In this document: piece after piece, positions 24,601-34,700 of the stretch
Position numbering within the stretch: the stretch's first letter is position 1
Layout: each line of letters opens with the position of its first letter
NCBI RefSeq assembly: GCF_050003625.1
Contig: NC_134398.1
Location: 17,124,997-17,188,996 of the forward strand
Length of the DNA stretch: 64,000 bases
Origin: Haematobia irritans
Lineage: Eukaryota; Arthropoda; Insecta; Diptera; Muscidae
Direction of reading: 5' to 3'
Program-made: the position numbers and the translations under genes
Notes under the pieces: generated by a model
The model's input: only the letters and a program-made list of their open reading frames with translations
Told to the model about the DNA's origin: nothing
Databases searched by the model: none

Positions 24601-26007
24601 TGTACCTATAAACGAAAAATCAAGTAGTCCGATTTGTTTAAAAGAATTCAAATCTTTTCGAATTTGTTTTCAGCAAGTGGGATATAGTTGAATAAGTTAA
24701 CGCAAAATGTTCCTCCAAATACGCTTCGGCAGGCGCAGCCAAGCGGGCCGGGTTACGCTAGTTTTCTATAAAAATAAAATTTTCTATAAAAATAATATGT
24801 TCCTAAAAAATAAAATTTTGACAATTTTTCTTTAAAAATAAAATTTTGACAAAAATTTTATAAAATAAAATTTTGACAAAATTGACTGTAAAAATAAAAT
24901 TTTAACAAAATTCACTATAGAAATTTTGACCAAATTTTCTATAGAAATAAAATGTTGACAACATTTTCTATAAAAATCATATTTTGACAAAATTTTCTAT
25001 AGAAATAAAATTTTGACAACATTTTCTATAAAAATAAAATTTTGGCAAAATTTTCTATAAAAATTAAATTGTGATAAAATTTTCTATAAAAATTAAATTT
25101 TGGCAAAATTTTCTATAAAAATAAAATTTTGACAAAATTGTCTATAAAAAATTTTTTGACAAAATTTTCTATAAAAATAAAATTTTGACAACATTTTCTA
25201 TAAAAATAAAATTTTGAAAAAATTTTCCATAAAAATAAAACGTTGACAAAATTTACTATAGAAATAAAATGTTGACAAAATTTTCTATAAAACTAAAATG
25301 TTGACTAAATTTTCTATAAAAAATAAAATTTTGACAAAATTTTCTATAAAAATAAAATTTTGACAAAATTTTCTACAAATATAAAGTTTTAACAAAATTT
25401 TCAATAAAAATAAAATCTTAACAAAATATTCTATAAAATATAAAATTTTGAAAAAATTTTCTATGAAAATAAAATTTTGACAAAAATTTCTATAAAAATA
25501 AAATTTTGACAAAATTTTTTATAAAAAAAAGGAAAATGAAGTCTTAAGTCTAAGATCCACGCATTGATAAGAGAGAATCTAATATCTTGAAATTCCCCTT
25601 CTTCTTTTCAGACTATAATTTTCATCAAACATCGCCTCAAGACAGGTTTTGAAGTTTCCTCCTATATCGACTATGAAGACAGTCTGCATAAAGCAAATCT
25701 TCAATTTGAAGGTTGCACTGACTGGGCTGGTGTCTTTGCTGAGAGAGTAAAGCTCAAACCGAAACCCAGCAATTTGAGTTACTTTGATTGGCATAAAGGT
25801 CTTGTGATGTATAATGAATCGGATAATTACATGATATTGCATGATGTAGAGTATGGGCTGATTTTTATGCATAAAGGTGACCATAAGAAAATCTGTGTGG
25901 ATATATCGAAGGAATTGTATAGAAAAAATTGCCTTAGATCTATGCATTACTCTGAGAGATATGGTCATGTGGTATTCTATGACCATGTGATACGCAAGAA
26001 AATTTGA
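18623..26007 (+). CDS. CFAP299: Cilia- and flagella-associated protein 299 (CFAP299 / C4orf22 family)
   Basis: Two exons: 18623-18940 (ATG GGC TCA, 106 codons, donor TCG then gtaaga) and 25612-26007 (acceptor cttttcag, stop TGA). The 237-residue product is close to the ~233 residues of the human protein. Conserved family stretches are TYEDYLDTFVTINDKRYL, VDLGYRSRTEIYSPEQF, TIIFIKHRLKTGFEVSSYID, KPKPSNLSYFDW, GLIFMHKGDHKKICVD and the C-terminus VVFYDHVIRKK. Family members are ciliary/flagellar proteins linked to sperm flagellum formation, so in a fly a testis role is likely (inference). No signal peptide or membrane segment. The single intron (18941-25611) is 6.7 kb of minisatellite and Helitron DNA in the sense orientation, carrying many AATAAA hexamers. 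The join is phase 0. Confidence 0.93.
19030..20517 (+). repeat. 29-bp element: left end plus array, in the CFAP299 intron
   Basis: At 19038 the left terminus reads GCACGATTGCCACAG, followed by TTGGTAGAATTCTAC, TTTTGGTAGATTTTG and CAAAATATTCCTCTCC. Forward monomers then run to the Helitron at 20518. Here most monomers carry CTATAAAAATAAAA instead of CTATAGAAATAAAA, a local variant that marks this array as one lineage. No right end is found before the exon at 25612. Confidence 0.88.
20518..21807 (+). mobile_element. Non-autonomous Helitron, short copy (1290 bp)
   Basis: Starts TCTATATATATAAAATTCAA and ends GGGCCGGGTTACGCTAG, inserted between A and T of a monomer (left GACAAAA, right TTTTCTATAAAA). 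It matches the 4192-6248 copy at both ends but lacks several hundred bp of the interior. No coding capacity is visible. Confidence 0.85.
21808..25530 (+). repeat. 29-bp array with internal duplications
   Basis: The array continues after the Helitron. Blocks recur at ~1.2-1.3 kb spacing: ACGTTGACAAAATTGTCTAT at 22317 and 23531, and the CAGCATTTTCTATAAA variant near 22926 and 24218. A further ~2.95-kb displacement repeats the Helitron tail plus flank at 24565. The intron has therefore grown by segmental duplication as well as monomer gain. Confidence 0.9.
24565..24761 (+). mobile_element. Helitron 3-prime fragment (duplicated, not a new insertion)
   Basis: Only the last ~195 bp of the Helitron are present (from GGAGGAAAGGGTACACCCTC to CTAG at 24761). 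The flank after it (ATAATATGTTCCTAAAAAAT) is the same as after 21807. It was copied together with its flank. Confidence 0.85.
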
Positions 26008-26119
26008 ATAAGAAAAGAGAACCTAGACCTAGAGTATCTCAATTGGATTTGTTGGGAGTTTTTTAATGTTTTTCTCTTTTTGCATTGTTATTTGTGATTC
26101 TTTCTGTTTTCTTGAGAGA

Positions 26120-26125
26120 AATAAA
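26120..26125 (+). promoter_or_regulatory. Poly(A) signal of CFAP299
   Basis: AATAAA lies 113 bp after the stop codon in GAGAAATAAAATTATTTC, outside any minisatellite array. A GT-rich stretch follows (TTTTGTTTTGTATGTGTT). Confidence 0.55.
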
Positions 26126-26539
26126 ATTATTTCAGCTTTTGTTTTGTATGTGTTTATCTTTTCGATATGATTTTGATGGTGGAGACAATGAAATAAATTT
26201 CATTTTAATTTGGCCCTCTTCCAAACATGACTAGACTTTAATTTTGCCACAATGTTTAGAATATGCTGATCACAACAAAGCGTCAAAAAAAAACTACTGA
26301 ACGCCATCATCAACACTACATTCTAGTTGATATTCTGGGTCATTGTTTCATCAATATTCCCCACTTTCTTTGAATGTATATATTTGGCCGCCATTAGGGA
26401 CCGGTCTACCATATACAATTTCTCCTTCGCTTTGTGTGGTATTTATTTTTTGAGGTATTTATGGTTCTGAATAGAAAACAAATCAGACCAAATACAAAAT
26501 CAGGCAAAATCGACTTTATGATACGCTAATCCGGTTGTT

Positions 26540-26772
26540 CTGAATTGATAGAAAAAAATACTTTCCACCGGAACGAAATTTTAGACAAACGAAATTTCCA
26601 TTTCCTATAAAGTACTTTGTTTTATAGCTAATAAATTTAAAATAAGCGTTTCAACCATTTTCTCTAAACTTTTTAATTTGCTTTTAAAGAAAATTTTTTT
26701 ACCGTCAAGAAAAATTTTGTTTGTCTAAAACTTCGTTCCTCAGATAAAAAATACTTTTCTTTCTGGGTAGAT
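26540..26772. mobile_element. Inverted-repeat MITE (~230 bp)
   Basis: The left arm AAAAAATACTTTCCACCGGA, then ACGAAATTTTAGACAAACGA is mirrored by the right arm (TTTTGTTTGTCTAAAACTTC, then GTTCCTCAGATAAAAAATAC). It is the best copy of the family also seen at 2958 and 28105. The flank 26126-26539 shows no gene. Confidence 0.75.
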
Positions 26773-26845
26773 CTACATTTTCGATGCCATACAAATCCTT
26801 CAACTTAGTTGGGTGCTATATATTCTAAAGGTTTATGTTCCCATA

Positions 26846-28063
26846 AAGGGTGATACGGTCAAAATTTGGTCAAGGGAAAACTCGTGTAAATCGGTGAAAT
26901 CGTTTATTTAAAAAATCAAATTAAATTTCTTTTTCAAGTTCAATAAGTATAAAATTCAGGAAAAATATTCAGTTAGGCTTTTGCTTTTCCAAATCCGAAT
27001 TGCCGGGCCTCATGCTTGACACCTGCCATCAGATTTTGTACAGCCACCTTGTCCACCTTCTTCGCCGCAGAAAGCCAGTTTACCTTGAACTGCTGCTCGT
27101 TCAATAACGCACTTGACAATAACGCACTATTTCTCAATTGGGCAGAGCTCTGGCGTGTTGGGAGGGTTCTTGTCCTTGGGAACCACCTGCACGTTGTTGG
27201 CGGCGTACCACTCCATGGCCTTTTTACCGTAATGGCAAGATGCCAAATCCGGCCAAAACAGTACGGAACAACCGTGTTTCTTCAGGAAAGGCAGCAGACG
27301 TTTATTCAAACACTCTTTCACGTAAATTTCTTGGTTGACAGTCCCGGAAGCTATGAAAATGCTGCTTTTCAAGCCACAGGTGGCTTGCCAAACCAGATAT
27401 TTCTTTGCGAACTTTGGCAGTTTTATATGCTTGAAAATATCTGCTACCTTTCCCCTTCCTTTTGCCGTATAAAACTCCTGTCCCGGAAGATGCTTGTAGT
27501 CGGCTTTGACGTAGGTTTCGTCGTCCATTACCATGCAGTCAAACTTCGTCAGCATCGTCGTATACAGCCTCCGGGATCGCGCTTTGGCCGTCGTATTTTT
27601 TGTATCATCGCGATTTGGAGTCACTACCTTCTTGTAAGTCGATATTCCGGCTCGTTTTTTTGTTGTAGACGATACACCCAGCTTATTTGCGGCATCTCGG
27701 AGAGAGAGGTTAGGGTTTCGCTTGAAACTACCGGCAATTCTCTTTGTCGTCTCAGCGGCTTCCGGTTTTCGATTTCCGGTTATTTGGCATATTTAACGGT
27801 TGATTTGGCAACTTTTAGCGATTTTTCCAGCTTTGCGTGCGAGTAGCTCGGATTTTCGCGATGCGCGAGAAAAATTTTGATACGCTGCTCTTCTTGCTTG
27901 GACGGCATTTGGACAACTGAAGAGTGAATTCCAAAATCAAAATAGGAGCAACATTCTACACACACACACACCTTCAAAATGAGGGGTGTTCAGGTTTTTT
28001 AAATACAAAATTGAAAGAAATACGTCAAGTTTATATTGACCAAATTTTGACCGTATCACTCTT
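26846..28063 (-). mobile_element. Tc1-type DNA transposon, dead copy
   Basis: Inverted ends AAGGGTGATACGGTCAAAAT at 26846 and ATTTTGACCGTATCACTCTT at 28063 are flanked by TA on both sides (26844-26845, 28064-28065), the TA target duplication of the Tc1/mariner superfamily. Total length is 1218 bp, enough for one transposase, which is present as a pseudogene on the minus strand. Confidence 0.9.
26975..27908 (-). pseudogene. Tc1-type transposase pseudogene
   Basis: Starts MPSKQEEQRIKIFLAHRENP at 27908 with a helix-turn-helix region (SYSHAKLEKSLKVAKSTV). A frameshift follows near 27785. The catalytic part in another frame has CMVMDDETYVKADY (first Asp), SVLFWPDLASCHYGKKAMEW (second Asp) and NTPELCPIEK (Glu), a DDE arrangement. 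TAG follows the last Lys, so the C-terminal ~60 residues are cut off although still recognisable downstream. It cannot make an active enzyme. The 276-residue open frame on the opposite strand is only its shadow. Confidence 0.88.
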
Positions 28064-28104
28064 TATACATATATTTAAATCTGACCCTATCAGGACAAAA
28101 TTTG

Positions 28105-28310
28105 TTAGAAAGAAGAATTTTCTTTTCGGAGGAACGAAATTTCAGACAACCAAAGTTTTTTCAACGCTATACAATTTTCTTTAAAAGCAAATAAAATAGA
28201 TTAGAGAAATCGTTAAATCGCTTATCACAAATTAGAGTTTATTTCGTCTTAAAAAATACTTTATTAGAAAAGGGAAATTTCTGTTGTCTAAAAATTCTTC
28301 TCGAGCATGT
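28105..28310. mobile_element. Third copy of the AACGAAATTT inverted-repeat MITE
   Basis: Left GGAGGAACGAAATTTCAGAC, right AAAAAATACTTTATTAGAAA, GGGAAATTTCTGTTGTCTAA; the core has the TTCTTTAAAAGCAAATAAA word shared with 26540-26772. More diverged than that copy. Confidence 0.6.
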
Positions 28311-28554
28311 CTATAGACATCGGCTTACATATGTCCGAGCGGAACAGAATGTTAGTTAAAAACATGCACCATTTTGTAAATCTGGGGTGGAACACAATGT
28401 TAGTAAAAACATGTGGGAAACATTTAAGTCTGAAGCAATTTTTAGGAAAGTTCGCCAAAGTGTATTTATGATTTATCGACAGATATGAGTTAGAAGTATG
28501 TATAGGAAAATTTAAATCATTCCTACAAATTTTTGTCTTAGCAGTGGCGATTTT

Positions 28555-28862
28555 ACAAGGAAAATGTTGGTATTTTTGCCGAAATCGGAAAAACATATAT
28601 ATGGGAGCTATATCTAAATTTGAACCGATTTCAATCAAATTTGGCACGCATAGCTAGAATGTCAATTATATTCCCTGTGCAAAATTTCACGTAAATCGAT
28701 ACACAAATTTGTCTTTTTTGTCATATGAGTGTAAAGGGTGAAGGATATATATGAGAGCTATATCTAAATCAAACCAAAATTGGCATGTATATCCAGAACT
28801 TTAATTCTACTCCATGTACTCTCAATTATAAGTTAGTTAATACGGGGTATATATTTAACAAA
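28555..28862. repeat. ~160-bp dispersed tandem repeat (ATATGGGAGCTATATC family)
   Basis: Two degenerate units: TATATGGGAGCTATATCTAA and ATATGAGAGCTATATCTAAA, with GAACCGATTTCAATCAAATT and GTCATATGAGTGTAAA between. I associate this type with muscid genomes, from general familiarity. A relative is at 34000-34275. Confidence 0.55.
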
Positions 28863-28884
28863 TAAAAGCCGTATATAATTCAGT

Positions 28885-29425
28885 TTGACAAATATTGTAT
28901 AGTAATAAAATTTTGACAAAATTTTCTATAGCAATAAAATTTTGACAAAATTTTCTATAAAAATAAAATTTTGACAAAATTTTGTATAGTAATAAAATTT
29001 TTACAAAATTTTCTATAGAAATAAAATTTTGACAAAATTTTCTACAGAAATAAAATTTTGACAAAATTTTCTATAGCAATAAAATTTTGACAAAATTTTC
29101 TATAGCAATAAAATTTTGACAAAGTTTTCTATAGAAATAAAATTTTGACAAAATTTTCTATAGAAATAAAATTTTGACAAAATTTTCTATAGAAATAAAA
29201 TTTTGACAACATTTTTGTATAGAAACAAAATCTTGACAAAATTTTGTATAGTAATAAAATTTTGACACAATTTTCTATAGAAATAAATTTTGACAAAATT
29301 TTTCTATAAAAATAAAATTTTGACAAAATTTTCTATTGTAATAAAATTTTGACAAAATTTTCTATTGTAATAAAATTTTGACAAAATTTTCTGTAGAAAT
29401 AAAATTTTGGTAGATTATTTTTGGG
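28885..29425 (+). repeat. 29-bp array with truncated right end
   Basis: About 18 forward monomers, ending at 29401 in TTTTGGTAGATTATTTTTGG, the right-end block. It is cut short and joined to GGATCGGTTATATATAACTA of the ~170-bp repeat family, so the terminal CAACCGTG is missing. Confidence 0.9.
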
Positions 29426-29489
29426 GATCGGTTATATATAACTATAGACCGATATGGACCAATTTTGGCATGGTTGTTAGCGGCCATAT

Positions 29490-30125
29490 GAAGGGTGGTT
29501 AAAATTTCAAGGGCCGATGTTGATTTTGAATAAAACACAAACTATTTAGGAAATTATTGTAATTTTATTTTATTATGATATATTGGTATTACTCAATTAT
29601 GTATAGAACAAAATATCGGCCAAATGGGCGCCGCGACCTCGGTGGCACACCTTCATCCGATGGTCCAAATTTTCGATGACGCTGAGGCATGATGGAGGTT
29701 CTATGCCGTTAATGTGCCGAATTATCTCATCCTTTAGCTCTTGAATTGTTGCTGGCTTATCGACGTACACCTTTTCTTTCAAATAACCCCAAAGAAAAAA
29801 GTCCAACGGCGTCAAATCACATGATCTTGGCAGCCAATTGACATCGACATTACGTAAGATAACACGGCCATTGAATTTTTTGCGCAAAAGAGCCATTGTT
29901 TCGTTAGCTGTGTGGCAAGTGGCACCGTCCTGCTGAAACCACATATCGTCCACATCCATATCTTCCAATTCGGGCCATAAAAAGTTCGTTATCATCTCAC
30001 GATAGCGAACACCATTCACAGTAACTGCCTGACCGGCCTCATTTTGGAAAAAATACGGCCCGATGATGCCGCCAGCCCATAAACCGCACAAAACAGTCAC
30101 TCTTTGTTGGTTTTTCGACAATCAC
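29490..30125 (-). mobile_element. DD41D (rosa-type) mariner remnant with transposase fragment
   Basis: A minus-strand frame of 174 residues (30121-29597) carries [27 protein letters not shown] and [20 protein letters not shown]. Between the Asp of QQD and the Asp of PLD I count 41 residues, the DD41D spacing of rosa-like mariners. The first catalytic Asp and the N-terminal domain are missing; the sequence breaks at 30121. No confident inverted end is visible. A better copy is at 36174-37105. Confidence 0.8.
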
Positions 30126-30299
30126 TCTTGGATGTACCCTCCACCATGGATTGCGTCGAAACTTCTACGAAAGAGTGTCATCCACAATCGAATTAATTGG
30201 GTTGTGGTATCTTAAAACTTCTTATCATCGTTTTCCAAATTGTTAGTTAGTCCATACGTGGTATATATTAGACAAAAAAGGTATATATAGGTAAGTCTA

Positions 30300-31185
30300 C
30301 AAATAATTACAAATTTATATGGACTTTTGCACGGTACGTAGAGAGCCAGAATTGAAATATGGGGGTCGCTTTTATGTGGGCTATAACAATTATGAACTTG
30401 ATATGGGCCAATTTTTGTGTGATTGGGGATCGATTTATCTGAGGGCTATATATAACTATAGACCGATATGGGCCAAATTTCAACTGACTCGGATGAAATT
30501 TGCTCCTCCAAGTTGCTCCAAAAACAAATCTCGGGATCGGTTTATATGGGGGCTATATATGATTATGGACTGATATGGACCACTTTCGGCATGGTTGTTA
30601 AATATCATATAACTACTACCACCACGTACCAAATTAAAACCAGATCGGATGAATTTTGCTTCTCCGAAAGGCACCCGGAGTCAAATCTGAGGATCGGTTT
30701 ATATGGGGGCTATATATAATTATGGACTAATATGAACCAATTCCTGCATGGTTGTTGGATACCATATACTAACATCACGTACCTAATTTCAACCGAATCG
30801 GATGAATTTTGTTCTTCCAAGGGGCTCCGGAGGTCAAATCTGGGGATCGGTTTATATGGGGGCTATATATAATTATGGACCGATTTCGACCAATTTTTTC
30901 AATGATGTTTGAGGCCATATATTAACACCACGTACCAAATTTCAGCTGAATCAGATGAATTTTGGTCTTCCAAGAGGCTCCGGAGGTCAAATCTGGTGAT
31001 CAGTTTATATGGGTGCTATATATAATTATGGACCAATTTTTGCATGGTCATTAGAGACCATATACTAACACCATGTACCAAATTTCAGCCAGATCGGATG
31101 AAATTAGTTTCTCTTAGAGGCTCCGCAAGCCAAATCGGGGGATCGGTTTATATGGGGGCTATATATATTTATTGACCGATGTGTG
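30300..31185. repeat. ~170-bp tandem repeat (GGATCGGTTTATATGGGGGC family), ~5 units
   Basis: Repeated landmarks are GGGATCGGTTTATATGGGGG, CTATATATAATTATGGACCG, TTTGCATGGTTGTTAG, CATATACTAACACCACGTAC and AGAGGCTCCGGAGGTCAAAT, spaced about 165-175 bp. The same family with its outer end is at 51266-51885. Open frames inside are shadows. Confidence 0.8.
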
Positions 31186-31530
31186 TATGTAACTCAGCCT
31201 TTAAGGTGAAGAACTTCTTACACACTACCGTATGCTTGGGAATAATGCCTTACCTGCAATGTTTGCTCATATCTCGTCCACTCTCACAATTTACCTCTTG
31301 GTAATGCTGATGAGAAATACTTTCCTCATAGGACATGTATTTAGATTTATTTAGCTCATTAATTAGCCGATTTCACCTTATAATAGTCTTTAGTGACTAT
31401 TTATTTGTTTTTCTAAATAATTTCGTTTATGCTTCAATGTTTGGTTGAATGCAATTGGCGAAAGTGCATTTTTGTCAATTAATTTTCAAATCAAGACAAA
31501 ACATGATTGCAGAACAAAAATCATTTAAAT

Positions 31531-31598
31531 TTAGGCCTTAGCCGAGGCAACATCCCCAATTTTCTTAAAGTGGTGCTGCAAATCGTCATCGTTGTCTG
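31531..31598 (-). CDS. Orphan C-terminal coding exon of an unidentified minus-strand gene
   Basis: A strong acceptor (gcttttctttctttgcag, ending at 31599) is followed by a 68-nt exon. In the phase that needs one preceding nucleotide it reads DNDDDLQHHFKKIGDVASAK, then Ala and TAA (31533-31531). Composition and codon use look coding in an otherwise AT-rich spacer. I do not recognise the protein. Upstream exons would have to lie under the start or inside the large third intron of the plus-strand receptor, which begins only 177 bp away in the opposite direction; I could not find them. The other frames have early stops or give no sensible peptide. A decayed gene end is the alternative. Confidence 0.4.
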
Positions 31599-31774
31599 CT
31601 GCAAAGAAAGAAAAGCACATAAAAAGAATTTTTACATCATCATCATCGATTTTTACTAAGAAAAAATAATGTAATCCGAGAAAAAAACCAAAATATTAAT
31701 TTCAAATTTCGTACTTTATCATCAAATTTTATTCAAGTAAATGAAGGAAGCGACAATAAGTTAATCAACAAAAA

Positions 31775-34700
31775 ATGGCTACATTGTTTAAAATTCTTTG
31801 TTATTTATTTTTAATTATATCGGTCAAGGCCAAACCTAAATTTAACATAGGTAAATATTTTGAAAAGAAAAAAAAGTAATTTTAATTTATTTTTAAATTC
31901 TAATCAATTAGGCATTATTTTGGAATCCCCCAAAGATGAATTGGAAATTGCTTTTCGTTCAGCCGTTGATAGATCGAATATCAACGAACGTAGTTTCGAG
32001 TTGGAACCTGTGGTGGTCTATGCCAGTGCCGAGGATAGTTTCATGATGGAAAAGGCAGGTGGGGTTTGTTAAGACTTGAGATTTATAGATTTTTCACTAA
32101 TATTTGAAAATTTTTATAAAAATTCCTTTAGCTTGTAATTTAATATCCCAAGGGGTTATAGCCATATTTGGTCCCATACAAGGAAGTGGTTCGGGTAAGT
32201 AAATGTAAAAAGGAAACGGAAGCGATCAAAACATCTGTGGATTCGTAATTAAACCTCTGCTATTTTTGATTAATAATTTTACGACTATTTCCTTGAAAAT
32301 CGGTTGACATGTGGAACCTGCGCCTAAAGGTGAGTATTAAGTTCGTGTTTAGCCGCTAAAGTGAAAACTAAATCACTAAAGAAAGGCATCAAATTATACA
32401 TCTTTGTTGCAAATTTTATTATAACTTGATGGGGAATAGCCCAAAGCAAAATTTCACAAAATTTTTATTCCTTAAAATGGTAAAAGTAATCGTGAAAAAA
32501 TGGCGTTTTAGCTGCTAAACTCGAACTTAATACCCACCTTAACGTAAAATTGTATGGTCCAATGCCACACAGCAATTTATGTACAGACGGACGGACTACG
32601 CGAATTGGATGGACGTTTTATACCCTGCGCCACACTGTGGAACAGGGTATTAGAAGTTAGTGCATATGTTTGCAACACCCACAAGGAGACGAGGTAGACA
32701 TATGATGTCTTTGGCAATTTCGCTCAGGGCCGGGCCAGGGCCCCTGAGTCGATGTAGCCATGTCCATCTGTCTGTGAACACATTTTTGTTATCAATGTCT
32801 AGGTGGAAATTTAAGTCCAATCGACTTCAAATGTACACACAGAAAACAGATTGGTTGGAAAACGTTTGCAGTAATTAATATTCGACACTCAGAACATAAT
32901 ATAAGTTGTCTCAATAGTTTCCCAGTATTGTAGAATATTTTTTGTCCCCTACAACCATTTGGTGAAAATTCCAATAAGTTTTCTTGTGTGTTGCAAGATA
33001 AATAGTTGTGGCAACCAAATGTCTCTTCTATAAAAAATATTTCCTGACATCGGTACGTACGACCTACCGTAAAGAAATTTCTCAACTGTTATTTAGTAAT
33101 CATCACTCACATTTGGTAACCACAGCCGAATTCGATTTGAATAATTTTTCAAATGTCAATGTCATCATTGTTAAATTCATTATATTTTGTATTATTAAAT
33201 CCATAACATGTGAACATGGATTTCAATTCAAAACCAGTAAATATGGTGGAAAATACCGCCAAGATGTAAAACCTCCATGGGCCGCATACAAGGTATTATC
33301 TTCAAAAGCTCGCAATGGACTGAAACCGAATAACAAACAATGGTTTGTAGCTGTTTATGCTTAAGGACACAAAATAAAATTTCGAATTTCAGGAATCAAT
33401 GAAATCATCAAATGCGGACTGAGGAAATCAAGTTTAGTTTTTGGACCGTAAAGCATACTACGGTGGGTTATGGGCGCTAACTTGATTCGGATTTTATTTT
33501 GAAGGCGTTTTAAAGGCTATATCATTCGTTGAACTGTTCATCAAATTTTTCATTGAGGAGGTGTTTGTGTCATGGGTAATGATGAAAAGTCAAAGATTTT
33601 CGTTCGCAAATTTCAATCTCTTATGGCATATGTACTTCCCTTGGGCCGGGTATGCCGTCTAACATATAATCATTTTTTGTGCTTCTGTATTATGCTCTAA
33701 ATAATAATAAACCTATAATTTGTAATTTAATAAAATATATGTATCTACTTTTCAATTCGATAGGGTGTATTAATGTGGTTGGGTGGTACAATCGAATAAC
33801 GAAGTCACCCATAACCTATTTCATCGGCTGACACAACCAACACCAGAAGTGATATTAGTTGCATCTCCCATCATTCGATTGTGTCGACCGAATTACTTAG
33901 GTGACACAACTGCCAACAGATAGTTGCTGCAACTTCCAAAATGAGGTTGGCAATAAATTCGATTATCACAACCAATCTGTATTCTCTGTGTAGCACAAGT
34001 ATAAGTAAGTTTTGGGTCAGAATAGAACCCTATTGATTTTGGAAGAAATCGGTTCAGTTTTAGATATATCTACCATATATTTTTCGCACGATATCTACTA
34101 ATATGACCCTAGAAGCCAGAATTTCAGCCGGATTTGCTTTAAATTTTGGACAAGGAGTGCAAGTGATAGTGTTCTAAAGTGTGGCGAATTTGCTTGAAAT
34201 CGTTTCAGATTTAGATATAGCTTCCATATAAATCTTTCTCTCGATATGCATTTATATAGCCCCAGAAGTCAGATTTTTGCCCTGATTTGCTTTTGACAAA
34301 ATTTTCTATAGAAATAAAATTTTGACAAAATTTTCTATAGAAATAAAATTTTGACAAAATTTTCTATAGAAATAAAATTTTAAAAAAGTTTTCCATAGAA
34401 ATAAAAATTTTGATAAAATTTTCTATAGTAATAAAATTCTGACAAAATTTTCTGTAGAAATAAAATTTTGACAAAATTTTCTATAGAATAAAATTTTGAC
34501 AAAATTTTCTATAGAAATAACCAGGGCTGTGGAGCCGGAATCGGAGTCGGAGTCATAAAAATTTTGCTCGACTCCGGCTAAACCAAATTTTTTAAAACAC
34601 TTCACATTTTTGTAACTAAGCAAGTTTTTACGCAAATTAGTTTCCATTGCGTTATTCATTCGATCAATGTACAGCATGATTGTAAATGAAAATCAACTTC

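Noticed and set aside
27016..27846. 276-codon open frame on the plus strand
   Set aside because: It is the exact antisense of the Tc1-type transposase pseudogene, whose motifs are on the minus strand.
30319..30719. Overlapping small frames on both strands
   Set aside because: They fall in the ~170-bp tandem repeats and repeat with them; no conserved protein.
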